From positions 310,001 to 374,000 of the forward strand of contig NZ_JACGWX010000002.1 of NCBI RefSeq assembly GCF_014137945.1: 64,000 nt of DNA, written 5' to 3'. Position 1 is the stretch's first letter; each line of letters starts with the position of its first letter. Below the pieces are notes generated by a model. It saw nothing but the letters and a program-made list of their open reading frames with translations, made no database searches and was not told the DNA's origin. The position numbers and the translations under genes were made by a program. The stretch comes from Microcella alkalica. GTDB taxonomy: Bacteria; Actinomycetota; Actinomycetes; Actinomycetales; Microbacteriaceae. Positions 26,358-33,665 of this stretch are shown here, piece after piece.

Positions 26358-26782
26358 TAGGCGAGCGAGGCTTCGAGCGTGATCTGCACGCCCGCGAGGG
26401 CGGCGGACACGGGGCAGTTCTTCTTGGCGTCCTCGGCGAAGGTCGCGAACTCCTCGGCGGAGATGCCGGGGATCTTCGCGCTCACGAGCAGGTGACTGCC
26501 GGTGATCCCCTCGCCGGGCACGAAGGTGACCGCGGCGGTCACCTGGAGGCTCCCGGGGGCGTGCCCCGCCCCGCCGAGCGCGTGCGAGAGCGCCATCGAG
26601 TAGCAGGCCGAGTGCGCGGCGCCGAGGAGCTCCTCCGGGTTGGTCTTGCCCGCGACTCCCTCGCTGCGGGCGGCCCACGTGACGGGGAACTCGGCGGCGT
26701 CCGAGGAGTCGAGCGATGTCGTTCCGTGCCCCTCCGTGAGGGATCCGAACCAAAGGGTGGTGGCTTCGCTCGTGACGGCCAT
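26357..26782 (-). CDS. OsmC-type peroxiredoxin
   Basis: Organic hydroperoxide resistance protein, 141 aa. The two catalytic Cys are Cys60 in HSACYSMALS and Cys123 in KKNCPVSAAL, and NPEELLGAAH is conserved. It would reduce organic peroxides. A gaaggag site precedes ATG. It lies after the thioredoxin/DUF4395 pair, 108 bases away, and overlaps the epimerase gene. Confidence 0.92.
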   Translation of the reverse strand: MAVTSEATTLWFGSLTEGHGTTSLDSSDAAEFPVTWAARSEGVAGKTNPEELLGAAHSACYSMALSHALGGAGHAPGSLQVTAAVTFVPGEGITGSHLLVSAKIPGISAEEFATFAEDAKKNCPVSAALAGVQITLEASLA

Positions 26783-26890
26783 GAGGGTCTCCTTCGTCCT
26801 GACGGGAGCTTCAGCCTACGGAAGCGCTCGGATGGGCGCGAGAGGCCGTCGCTCAGGCACGTGGGCTAGGCGAGCGGCTCGAGCGAGCGC

Positions 26891-27385
26891 CTACGCGCGA
26901 CGCGGCCGGATCGCGCCGGCTCGCACGAGGAGCACGTGCAGCTGGCAGCCCAGGCAGTAGTCGAAGACGGCGTTCAGGAAGGCCGCGACGAAGGCCATCG
27001 ACGCGGCGACGACGAGCGCGCCAGGAACGCCGAGCAGATGCAGCACGAGCCCCGCCCCGGTGATGAGGAAGCCCACGAGCTGCGCGAACGTCGGGGCGGC
27101 AGGGTCTTCGCGGTGCGCCGGCGGCGCCAGACGCGGAGCGACGAGTCGCGCATACAGTCGGCCCCACGGATGGCGGCGGATGCCCGCGAACGCCCCCCAG
27201 GCGAAGATCGCGACGAGCGCCGCGAGCAGCGCGGTCGCGGCGACGGCCTGGCCGCTGAGCGCGAGCCCCACGACCGCGAGCAGGAGCACCGCGGTGATCG
27301 CGGCGCCGAAGCGCGGCCCGCGCGGGTCGATTCCGGACTGCGCGGGGGCAGCCGACGTGCCCCGGTCGAGGTCGTCCGCGCTCAC
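26891..27385 (-). CDS. DUF4395 membrane protein
   Basis: Integral membrane protein of 164 aa, with about four helices and the family's C-terminal motif FDYCLGCQLHVLL containing a CxxC. GTG 27385 overlaps the stop of the thioredoxin gene (GTGA). The thioredoxin-DUF4395 pairing is frequent in actinobacteria and suggests a membrane thiol-redox relay, but this has not been shown here. Confidence 0.82.
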   Translation of the reverse strand: MSADDLDRGTSAAPAQSGIDPRGPRFGAAITAVLLLAVVGLALSGQAVAATALLAALVAIFAWGAFAGIRRHPWGRLYARLVAPRLAPPAHREDPAAPTFAQLVGFLITGAGLVLHLLGVPGALVVAASMAFVAAFLNAVFDYCLGCQLHVLLVRAGAIRPRRA

Positions 27386-27810
27386 GCGGAGGCCCCGATG
27401 CTCTCCCGCACCGACCGGACGGCGGCGCGCACCTCCGCGGGCTTCGCCGCGCCGACGATGCGGCCGCGCACGACTCCTGCCGCGTCGACGAGCAGCGTCG
27501 TCGGCGTGCTCAGCACGTTGTGCGCGCTCGCGAGTTCGGGGTGCTCGGTGATGTCGAGCTCGCGCCGGGCGAGCCCGTGCTCGCCCGCGACCAGCTCCTC
27601 GCCCACGCGCCGCATGACGGCGCAGGCCGAGCAGACCGGGCTCGAGAGCTGCAGCAGGGTGACCTCGGCTCCGGGAACCGCGAGTCGAGCATCCGCCGCC
27701 TCCGATCGGTCGGCGACCACGATGCGACCCGACCGGGCGCGGATGACGAGGCCGATCGCGGTGGCGCTGATCACGAGCGCGGCGATCGCGAGGAGCGCGG
27801 GGGAGTCCAT
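27382..27810 (-). CDS. Membrane-anchored thioredoxin-like protein
   Basis: 142 aa from ATG 27810 (ATG 27840 gives 10 more residues; no good ribosome site at either). One N-terminal membrane helix (about 4-24), then a thioredoxin fold with Cys60-Ser-Ala-Cys63 and the cis-Pro motif STPTTLLVD. It is probably outside the membrane. It is coupled to DUF4395, so both likely act on the same thiol substrates. Confidence 0.82.
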   Translation of the reverse strand: MDSPALLAIAALVISATAIGLVIRARSGRIVVADRSEAADARLAVPGAEVTLLQLSSPVCSACAVMRRVGEELVAGEHGLARRELDITEHPELASAHNVLSTPTTLLVDAAGVVRGRIVGAAKPAEVRAAVRSVRESIGASA

Positions 27811-27922
27811 GTGAGCAGGCAACCATGCGCGGCCGCCCATCTATTCCCGTTGCGATGCTGTGTGACGTTTCGTGACGCCCGCCCGCGCGGCCCGTCGGCA
27901 TCCGGATGCCCGCGGCCGCCGG

Positions 27923-27928
27923 TAGGGT
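27923..27928 (+). promoter_or_regulatory. Leaderless -10 box of thyX
   Basis: tagggt, seven bases before the GTG start and with no ribosome site, a typical actinobacterial leaderless arrangement. Confidence 0.6.
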
Positions 27929-27935
27929 TTCGATC

Positions 27936-28670
27936 GTGTCCGACGCAGCCGAGATCACCTTCCGCTCCGATGTGACCGTCGAGCTCGTGCGCGCGAGCGC
28001 CGCCGACTCCGACGTGCTCTTCGCCGCTCGCGTGTCGACGCAGGGCGAGCAGACGCTCGAGAGCGCGGCGTCGGGGCAGGATGCGACGCTGCGCGACCGC
28101 GGCCTCATCAACTACCTCATGCGCGACCGCCACGGCTCGCCCTTCGAGCACAACTCGATGACCTTCTACGTGCAGGCGCCGATCTTCGTCTTCCGCGAGT
28201 TCATGCGCCACCGCATCGCGTCGTACAACGAGGAATCGGGCCGCTACCGCGAGCTCCGCCCCGTGTTCTACGTGCCGGGCGCCGACCGTAACCTCATCCA
28301 GGTCGGCAAGCCGGGCGCCTACGACTTCCTGCCAGGCACGCCCGAGCAGCACGCGCTCGTCGACGCCGAAGTGCGCGGAGCGTGCGAGGCCGCCTACGCC
28401 TCCTATCAGCGGATGCTCGACGCAGGCATCGCGCGCGAGGTGGCCCGCACCGTCCTCCCCGTGACGATCTACAGCTCGATGTACGTGACGATGAACGCCC
28501 GCTCGCTCATGAACTTCCTGTCGCTGCGCACCAAGCGCGAGGGCACGCACTTCCCGTCCTTCCCGCAGCGCGAGATCGAGATGGTCGCCGAGCTCATGGA
28601 GGAGCGCTTCGCCGAGCTCATGCCGCTCACTCACGAGACGTTCAACGCGAACGGCCGCGTCGCCCCCTAG
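27936..28670 (+). CDS. thyX: Flavin-dependent thymidylate synthase
   Basis: Makes dTMP from dUMP using FAD, NADPH and methylenetetrahydrofolate; 244 aa. The ThyX signature RHRIASYNEES is at Arg91-Ser101, with HNSMTFYVQAPIFVFREF before it and TIYSSMYVTMNARSLMNFL after it. GTG 27936 is chosen for the -10 box at 27923 and for homology start; 27906 is in frame but lies within the promoter. It is followed by a GC-rich 320-base gap with repeats. In related species thyX lies near dapA, as here. Confidence 0.96.
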   Translation: MSDAAEITFRSDVTVELVRASAADSDVLFAARVSTQGEQTLESAASGQDATLRDRGLINYLMRDRHGSPFEHNSMTFYVQAPIFVFREFMRHRIASYNEESGRYRELRPVFYVPGADRNLIQVGKPGAYDFLPGTPEQHALVDAEVRGACEAAYASYQRMLDAGIAREVARTVLPVTIYSSMYVTMNARSLMNFLSLRTKREGTHFPSFPQREIEMVAELMEERFAELMPLTHETFNANGRVAP

Positions 28671-28673
28671 CCC

Positions 28674-28743
28674 GCGCGCCAGTTCCGCACCCCGCGCCCC
28701 CGCGCCGGCCCCGATTCCGCGCGCCAACTCGGCGCGCCAACTC
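28674..28743. repeat. Short GC-rich direct repeats after thyX
   Basis: gcgcgccaactc occurs at 28719-28730 and 28732-28743 (13-base period) with a degenerate copy at 28674-28685. The 323-base gap from 28671 to 28993 holds these repeats, the stem at 28747-28768 and the left 42-base inverted repeat at 28844-28885. No protein gene is supported there. Confidence 0.6.
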
Positions 28744-28746
28744 CGC

Positions 28747-28768
28747 GGGCCCGCCCCCGCGCGGGCCC
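28747..28768. terminator. Candidate terminator after thyX
   Basis: gggcccgc and gcgggccc form an eight-pair stem with a ccccgc loop, 76 bases after the thyX stop. No T tract follows, so confidence is moderate. Confidence 0.5.
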
Positions 28769-28843
28769 CCGCCAACCGCGCCACGAGCCCGGCTCAGTGC
28801 GGACCGGTGTCCCGCCACCGCCCGTTCGCCCGCCCGCTCCGTC

Positions 28844-28885
28844 GTTCGCTCGTTCGGAGTTCGTGATCTGGAACGCGGCGTGTCG
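28844..28885 (+). repeat. Left 42-base inverted repeat flanking the DUF559 gene
   Basis: It matches the reverse complement of 29894-29935 at 37 of 42 positions, for example gttcgctc-g/a-ttcggagt at one end and tggaacgcggcgtgtcg at the other. It lies 108 bases before the start of the endonuclease-like gene. No target duplication was seen next to either copy. Confidence 0.85.
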
Positions 28886-28993
28886 GGTATCGGCGTCGGC
28901 GAGTCGTCGCAGCTGTCCGGCGCTCGTCCCCGATCGGCTCGTCGCGACCCTGATCCCCCGGATCGCGGCCGTCCAGAAGCCCGACTCGCGGTC

Positions 28994-29929
28994 GTGAGCG
29001 ACAGTGCGCGGATGCTCGTCGCAAACCTCGTCCGTTCGCACGGCGGATTCGCCCGTCGTCGCGACCTCCTCGTCCCGGGCGTCGCCCCGCGCGCCCTCGC
29101 CTCCGCGGTTCGAGCCGGCATCCTGGTGCGCCCGCGCCGCGGTCTGTACTGCGTCCCCGAGGTCCCGGCCCGACAGCAGCATGCCGCGCTGCATGGGGGT
29201 GCGCTCACGTGCGGGGCGGCGCTCGTCGAGCACGGCGTCTGGCTCCGAGATCGCCCAGAGCCGTGCATCCTTCTTCTCGACCAGGGACACGCTCTTCGCA
29301 GAGAAGAGTGCGCAACGCCCGAGAGGTTCCACCATCGAGCCGACGCCCCGCGGTTCGGGCTCGACGATCCGGTGCATGCGCTCGGCCACTACCTGCGGTG
29401 CGCGCCCGATGCGGAGGCGATCGCGTGCGCGGTCGAGTCCTGCCTCGCCCGGGGGCTGGTGTCCTCCGCCGAACTGGCTCTCGTCGCGAGAGGCGCGTCC
29501 CGACCGGTGCGTGAGACGGTCGCATGGTGTCGGGCCACGGCGGGCAGCGGCCTGGAGACGATCGTGCGCCTGGCGCTGAGCGATGCAGGAGTGAAGGCTC
29601 GCAGCCAGGTGCGACTGCCGGGAGTCGGAGTGGTCGATCTACTCGTCGGCGACTGCCTCGTCGTCGAGGTCGACGGTCGCGCGCATCATGCGAGCGACGA
29701 CGGTTATGAGAGTGATCGACGACGAGATGCCGGTGTCGTGCTGCTCGGCGGGGCGGTGCTCCGATTCTCGAGTTCGCAGGTCACGTGCGAGATCGAATCG
29801 GTCGTCGGAGTCATCCTGGCCGCGATCGGACGGGGGATGCACCTCTCGACCTCGTCGTTCGGATCGCCGCCGAGACCTGCCGCGCGGGTGGGTCGACACG
29901 CCGCGTTCCACATCGCCGACTCCGAATGA
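28994..29929 (+). CDS. Winged-helix/DUF559 endonuclease-domain protein
   Basis: 311 aa from GTG 28994 (in-frame ATG 29012 is also possible). The N-terminal part, LVRSHGGFARRRDLL and RPRRGLYCVPE, looks like the AbiEi-type winged helix of many actinobacterial proteins. The C-terminal part is a DUF559/Vsr-like PD-(D/E)xK nuclease fold: GLETIVRLALSDAGV, VDLLVGDCLVVEVDGRAHH with Asp, Glu and Asp in catalytic spacing, and DGYESDRRRDAGVVLLG. The last 12 codons and stop lie within the right 42-base inverted repeat. Function is not known; a Vsr-like nick or a toxin-antitoxin link has been proposed for relatives. Confidence 0.82.
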   Translation: MSDSARMLVANLVRSHGGFARRRDLLVPGVAPRALASAVRAGILVRPRRGLYCVPEVPARQQHAALHGGALTCGAALVEHGVWLRDRPEPCILLLDQGHALRREECATPERFHHRADAPRFGLDDPVHALGHYLRCAPDAEAIACAVESCLARGLVSSAELALVARGASRPVRETVAWCRATAGSGLETIVRLALSDAGVKARSQVRLPGVGVVDLLVGDCLVVEVDGRAHHASDDGYESDRRRDAGVVLLGGAVLRFSSSQVTCEIESVVGVILAAIGRGMHLSTSSFGSPPRPAARVGRHAAFHIADSE

Positions 29930-29935
29930 GCGAAC
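29894..29935 (-). repeat. Right 42-base inverted repeat flanking the DUF559 gene
   Basis: Partner of 28844-28885 in opposite orientation. It covers the final residues RHAAFHIADSE and stop of the endonuclease-like gene plus six bases. Read on the minus strand, the left copy would encode the similar RHAAFQITNSE with the stop TGA changed to CGA. So it could be either a DNA repeat or the end of a lost inverted paralogue. Confidence 0.85.
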
Positions 29936-30016
29936 AGAGCTGCGCCGGCGAGCAGCGCGGTGATCGGTCGGCCGCCGGAGCGGCAGCGGTGTGCGCTTGC
30001 CGATACCCTGGGAGGC

Positions 30017-30991
30017 GTGAGCGAGCAGAACCCCTTCGGCCAGGTCCTGGTCGCCCTGGTGACCCCGATGACCGCCGACGGAGAGGTCGACTGGGCCGGG
30101 GTGGAGAAGCACATCGAGCACCTCATCACCCACGGGGCCGACGGCATCGTCGTGACGGGAACCACGGGCGAGACGAGCACCCTCACCGACGCCGAGAAGC
30201 TCAAGCTCGTCACTGTCGGCAAGGCGGTCAGCTCCGGCCGCGCGACGATCATCACCGGCGGCGGTTCGAACGAGACCGCGCACGCGATCGAGCTGTACAA
30301 GGCGAGCGAGAAGGCCGGCGCCGACGGCGTCATGATCGTCACGCCGTACTACAACAAGCCGACCCAGGCAGGGGTGCTCACGCACTTCCGGATGATCGCC
30401 GACGCGACCGACCTGCCGGTGATCCTCTACGACATCCCCGGCCGCGCGGGCATCGAGATCCGGTACGAGACCATCCTGCGCGCCGCGAAGCACCCGAACA
30501 TCCTCGCCGTGAAAGACGCCAAGGGCGACCTGAGCGAGGTCAGCCGGGTCATGAACCAGACCGAGCTGATGTACTTCGCCGGCGATGACGCGAACGTCCT
30601 GCCCACGCTCGCCATCGGCGGCACCGGTCTCATCGGGGTGACGGCCAACGTCGCTCCTGCCAGCTACCGCACGATCGTCGACGCCGTGAACGCCAACGAC
30701 CTGGCGACCGCGACGGCCGAGCACCAGCGCCTCGAGCCGCTCGTCCGCGCGCTCATGACCCACGTGCCCGGCACGGTCGCCACGAAGTACGTGCTGCACG
30801 GGCTCGGCCGCATCGGATCCCCGCGGGTGCGCCTGCCCCTCGTCGGCCCTGAGGACCACGAGGCCGCGATCATCGAGGACGAGATGGCGCTCGTGCGCGA
30901 CATCGACGGCGTCGACCTCCGAAGCTTCCGGCCCGACCGCAATGCGGCGGCCGGCGGTGCTCTGCCCAAGGTGGCGGGCACCACCCGATAA
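30017..30991 (+). CDS. dapA: 4-hydroxy-tetrahydrodipicolinate synthase
   Basis: Condenses pyruvate and aspartate semialdehyde in the diaminopimelate/lysine pathway; 324 aa. Thr49-Thr50 in TGTTGE, Tyr138 in LYDIPGR and Schiff-base Lys166 in AVKDAK are present. GTG 30017 is chosen because the family begins with FGQVLVALVTPM; taccct at 30004-30009 lies seven bases upstream, and gggagg is even closer. The DAP product feeds peptidoglycan with dapB (24160) and dapF (43017). rnj follows, as in many actinobacteria. Confidence 0.95.
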   Translation: MSEQNPFGQVLVALVTPMTADGEVDWAGVEKHIEHLITHGADGIVVTGTTGETSTLTDAEKLKLVTVGKAVSSGRATIITGGGSNETAHAIELYKASEKAGADGVMIVTPYYNKPTQAGVLTHFRMIADATDLPVILYDIPGRAGIEIRYETILRAAKHPNILAVKDAKGDLSEVSRVMNQTELMYFAGDDANVLPTLAIGGTGLIGVTANVAPASYRTIVDAVNANDLATATAEHQRLEPLVRALMTHVPGTVATKYVLHGLGRIGSPRVRLPLVGPEDHEAAIIEDEMALVRDIDGVDLRSFRPDRNAAAGGALPKVAGTTR

Positions 30992-31026
30992 CAGCGTCAC
31001 CCCGGGGCGCGAGGCCCCGCCGCGAA

Positions 31027-31044
31027 GAGGCCCGCACGGGCCTC
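31027..31044 (+). promoter_or_regulatory. Hairpin in the dapA-rnj gap
   Basis: gaggcccg and cgggcctc form a tight hairpin 23 bases before the RNase J GTG; a weaker cggggc/gccccg hairpin is at 31003-31019. They may be a weak terminator for dapA or a structured leader for rnj. Confidence 0.4.
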
Positions 31045-31067
31045 GCCAACAGATACGAGGTCCACCC

Positions 31068-32744
31068 GTGCCCCATGCCATCGAAGACGCCCCTGCCCTC
31101 GAGAGCGGAACGCTCCGGATCCTCCCGCTCGGCGGTCTCGGCGAGATCGGCCGCAACATGGCCGTGTTCGAGATCGACGGCAAGCTGCTCATCGTCGACT
31201 GCGGCGTGCTGTTCCCCGAGGAGCACCAGCCGGGCGTCGACCTGATCCTTCCCGACTTCTCGCCGATCCGTGAGCGCCTCGACGACATCCTCGGCGTCGT
31301 GCTGACGCACGGTCACGAGGACCACATCGGCGCCGTGCCCTACCTGCTCCGGCTCCGCAACGACATCCCCCTCATCGGCTCGACCCTCACGCTCGCCCTC
31401 ATCGAGGCGAAGCTCAAAGAGCACCGGATCCAGCCGTACACGCTCACGGTCGCGGAGGGTCAGCACGAGAAACTCGGCCCGTTCGACCTCGAGTTCGTCG
31501 CCGTCAACCACTCCATCCCCGACGCGCTCGCGGTGGCCATCCGCACCGCAGGCGGCACCGTTCTCCACACCGGCGACTTCAAGATGGACCAGCTGCCGCT
31601 CGACGGCCGCATCACCGACCTGCGGGCGTTCGCGCGCCTCGGCGAGGCCGGCATCGACCTGTTCATGACCGACTCGACGAACGCGGATGTCCCCGGCTTC
31701 ACCCCGCGCGAGCGCGACATCGGCGCGGTGCTCGAATCGGTCATCGCCAAGGCTCCGCGCCGCGTCATCGTCGCGAGCTTCTCCAGCCACGTGCACCGCG
31801 TCCAGCAGGTGCTCGACGCCGCTGCCGCCAACGGCCGCAAAGTGGCTCTCATGGGCCGGAGCATGGTGCGCAACATGGGCATCGCGGCCGAGCTGGGCTA
31901 TCTGAAGGTGCCGGAGGGCATCCTCATCGACTACAAGAAGGCCGCCAACCTGCCGGACGACCAGATCGTCTACATGTCGACGGGCTCGCAGGGCGAGCCG
32001 ATGGCCGTGCTCGCGCGCATGGCGAACCTCGACCACCAGGTCGAGGTCGGCAAGGGCGACACGGTGATCCTCGCCTCGAGCCTCATCCCCGGCAACGAGA
32101 ACGCCGTCTATCGCGTCATCAACGGTCTCATCGCGCTCGGCGCGACGGTCGTGCACAAGGGCAACGCGAAGGTGCACGTTTCGGGCCACGCCGCCGCGGG
32201 CGAGCTGCTCTACTGCTACAACATCGTGCGCCCGAAGAACGTCATGCCCGTTCACGGCGAGGCGCGGCACCTGTACGCGAACCAGCAACTTGCGATCGAG
32301 ACCGGCGTCGCGGAGGACCGCACGATCCTTGCCGAGAACGGCACGGTCGTCGACCTGCGCGACGGCGTCGCCCGCATCGTCGGCCAGCTCGATCTCGGCG
32401 AGGTGTACGTCGACGGCTCGACGGTCGGCCAGATCACCGACGCCGATCTGAAGGACCGCCGCATCCTCGCCGAGGAGGGCTTCATCTCCATCTTCGTGGC
32501 GGTGGATGCTCAGACCGGCCGTGTCGTCGTCGGCCCCGAGCTGCACGCGCGAGGGTTCGCGCCCGACGACAGCGTCTTCGACACCGTGATCCCGCAGATC
32601 GAGAAGGCGCTCACGGAGGCGGCCGAGAACGGCACGCGCGACAGTCACGTATTCAGCCAGGTCGTGCGCCGCGTCGTCGGCCGCTGGGTCAACACGCAGC
32701 ACCGTCGCCGGCCGATGATCGTGCCGGTCGTCATCGTCGCGTAG
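31068..32744 (+). CDS. rnj: Ribonuclease J
   Basis: Metallo-beta-lactamase/beta-CASP ribonuclease with 5'-3' exo and endo activity; 558 aa. The zinc site HGHEDH is at 81-86, followed by MDQLPLDGRITDL, MTDSTNADVPGFTPRE, and the beta-CASP motifs SFSSHVHR and SGHAAAGEL. GTG 31068 is chosen for the cgagg site seven bases upstream and the PLGGLGEIGRNM start. With PNPase it forms the main RNA-decay set. It follows dapA, the conserved order. Confidence 0.96.
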   Translation: MPHAIEDAPALESGTLRILPLGGLGEIGRNMAVFEIDGKLLIVDCGVLFPEEHQPGVDLILPDFSPIRERLDDILGVVLTHGHEDHIGAVPYLLRLRNDIPLIGSTLTLALIEAKLKEHRIQPYTLTVAEGQHEKLGPFDLEFVAVNHSIPDALAVAIRTAGGTVLHTGDFKMDQLPLDGRITDLRAFARLGEAGIDLFMTDSTNADVPGFTPRERDIGAVLESVIAKAPRRVIVASFSSHVHRVQQVLDAAAANGRKVALMGRSMVRNMGIAAELGYLKVPEGILIDYKKAANLPDDQIVYMSTGSQGEPMAVLARMANLDHQVEVGKGDTVILASSLIPGNENAVYRVINGLIALGATVVHKGNAKVHVSGHAAAGELLYCYNIVRPKNVMPVHGEARHLYANQQLAIETGVAEDRTILAENGTVVDLRDGVARIVGQLDLGEVYVDGSTVGQITDADLKDRRILAEEGFISIFVAVDAQTGRVVVGPELHARGFAPDDSVFDTVIPQIEKALTEAAENGTRDSHVFSQVVRRVVGRWVNTQHRRRPMIVPVVIVA

Positions 32745-32832
32745 CTCGCCGCCGCGATCCCCGGCTCGGTCGAGACCGATTCGGGACCGAAGCCCCCTGT
32801 CGGAGCAGGGCTCCCGGGGGTACGGTCGCCGC

Positions 32833-33573
32833 ATGATGCGCCCCGTCGTTCTGGCTGCCGCCCGCGCGATCGTCGTCGCCGCTGCGCTCGCCGCGCTCGT
32901 CGCCTGCGGGCCGACCGTCGAGCCGGAGGCGTCGCCGAGCGCGTCGCCCACCGCGTCGCCCACCGCCGAGCCGTCCTCCTCGCCGACGCCGAGCCCCGAT
33001 CCGACGCGGCCGGCGCTCGCCGAGCTCGTCCTGAGCGCGGACGGCCTCGATCCGCTGGTCCTGGGAGAGGCCCCGGATGAGGATCCCGCCACGCGCATGA
33101 TCGCGTTCGAGCCCGGAGCCTGCGTCAGCGCCGAGCTCGGTATCGCGCCGGGCGACCCCGGCGCCGACCTGTGGCGGACGGACGCCGCACACGACTCCAC
33201 GTCTCCCGCCTACGGGCCGGGGACCGCGTTCGGCGTCGGCGTCGATCGCGACAGCGGCGCCGTGACTCGCGTGGACCTGTACTCGGCCGACATCCCGACC
33301 GACGGGGGAGTCCGCATCGGCGACCCCGGCTCGAGCGTCGCCGCCGCCCACCCGGGAGCGACGGTCGTCCCCGAGTATCTGACCGACATCCACGTCGTCT
33401 CCGGGCCGATCGGCACTCTGCAGATCGAGGTCGCGAAGAACCCGGCCGACATGTCCGGCGACTACTGGGAGGGTCGCACCGGCACGGTGGTCTACATCCA
33501 CGCCGTGAGCTTCGAGCTCGGCGTCTTCTCCGTCGCCGCGAGCGGCAATCTCGTCGGGGTCTGCGGAGCCTGA
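32833..33573 (+). CDS. Predicted lipoprotein, unknown function
   Basis: 246 aa. Signal with lipobox LVAC (Cys25), then a low-complexity Ser/Pro/Thr linker (about 30-60, repeated SPTAS), typical of a cell-wall-spanning stretch. The folded part has [10 protein letters not shown] and a final GVCGA, whose Cys may pair. I recognise no domain. ATG has tacggt seven bases upstream; leaderless. It sits between rnj and ftsK, where it is accessory. Confidence 0.75.
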   Translation: MMRPVVLAAARAIVVAAALAALVACGPTVEPEASPSASPTASPTAEPSSSPTPSPDPTRPALAELVLSADGLDPLVLGEAPDEDPATRMIAFEPGACVSAELGIAPGDPGADLWRTDAAHDSTSPAYGPGTAFGVGVDRDSGAVTRVDLYSADIPTDGGVRIGDPGSSVAAAHPGATVVPEYLTDIHVVSGPIGTLQIEVAKNPADMSGDYWEGRTGTVVYIHAVSFELGVFSVAASGNLVGVCGA

Positions 33574-33665
33574 CCCGCACGCCCGAGACGAGCGCGCGAG
33601 CCGCCTCGCGCCCGCGCGAGCGTGTCGAGCCCGGCCTCGTCGGAGGTCGCGGGTACCGTGACCCC

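Noticed and set aside
28667-29389. Minus-strand frame over the left inverted repeat and DUF559 gene
   Set aside because: It is opposite a better gene and low in complexity; only the RHAAFQITNSE stretch matches the DUF559 C-terminus and is reported as a finding.
30870-33200. Minus-strand frame of 776 codons over rnj and the next gap
   Set aside because: Opposite RNase J and the lipoprotein gene; repetitive Arg/Asp/Val/His composition, no domain.
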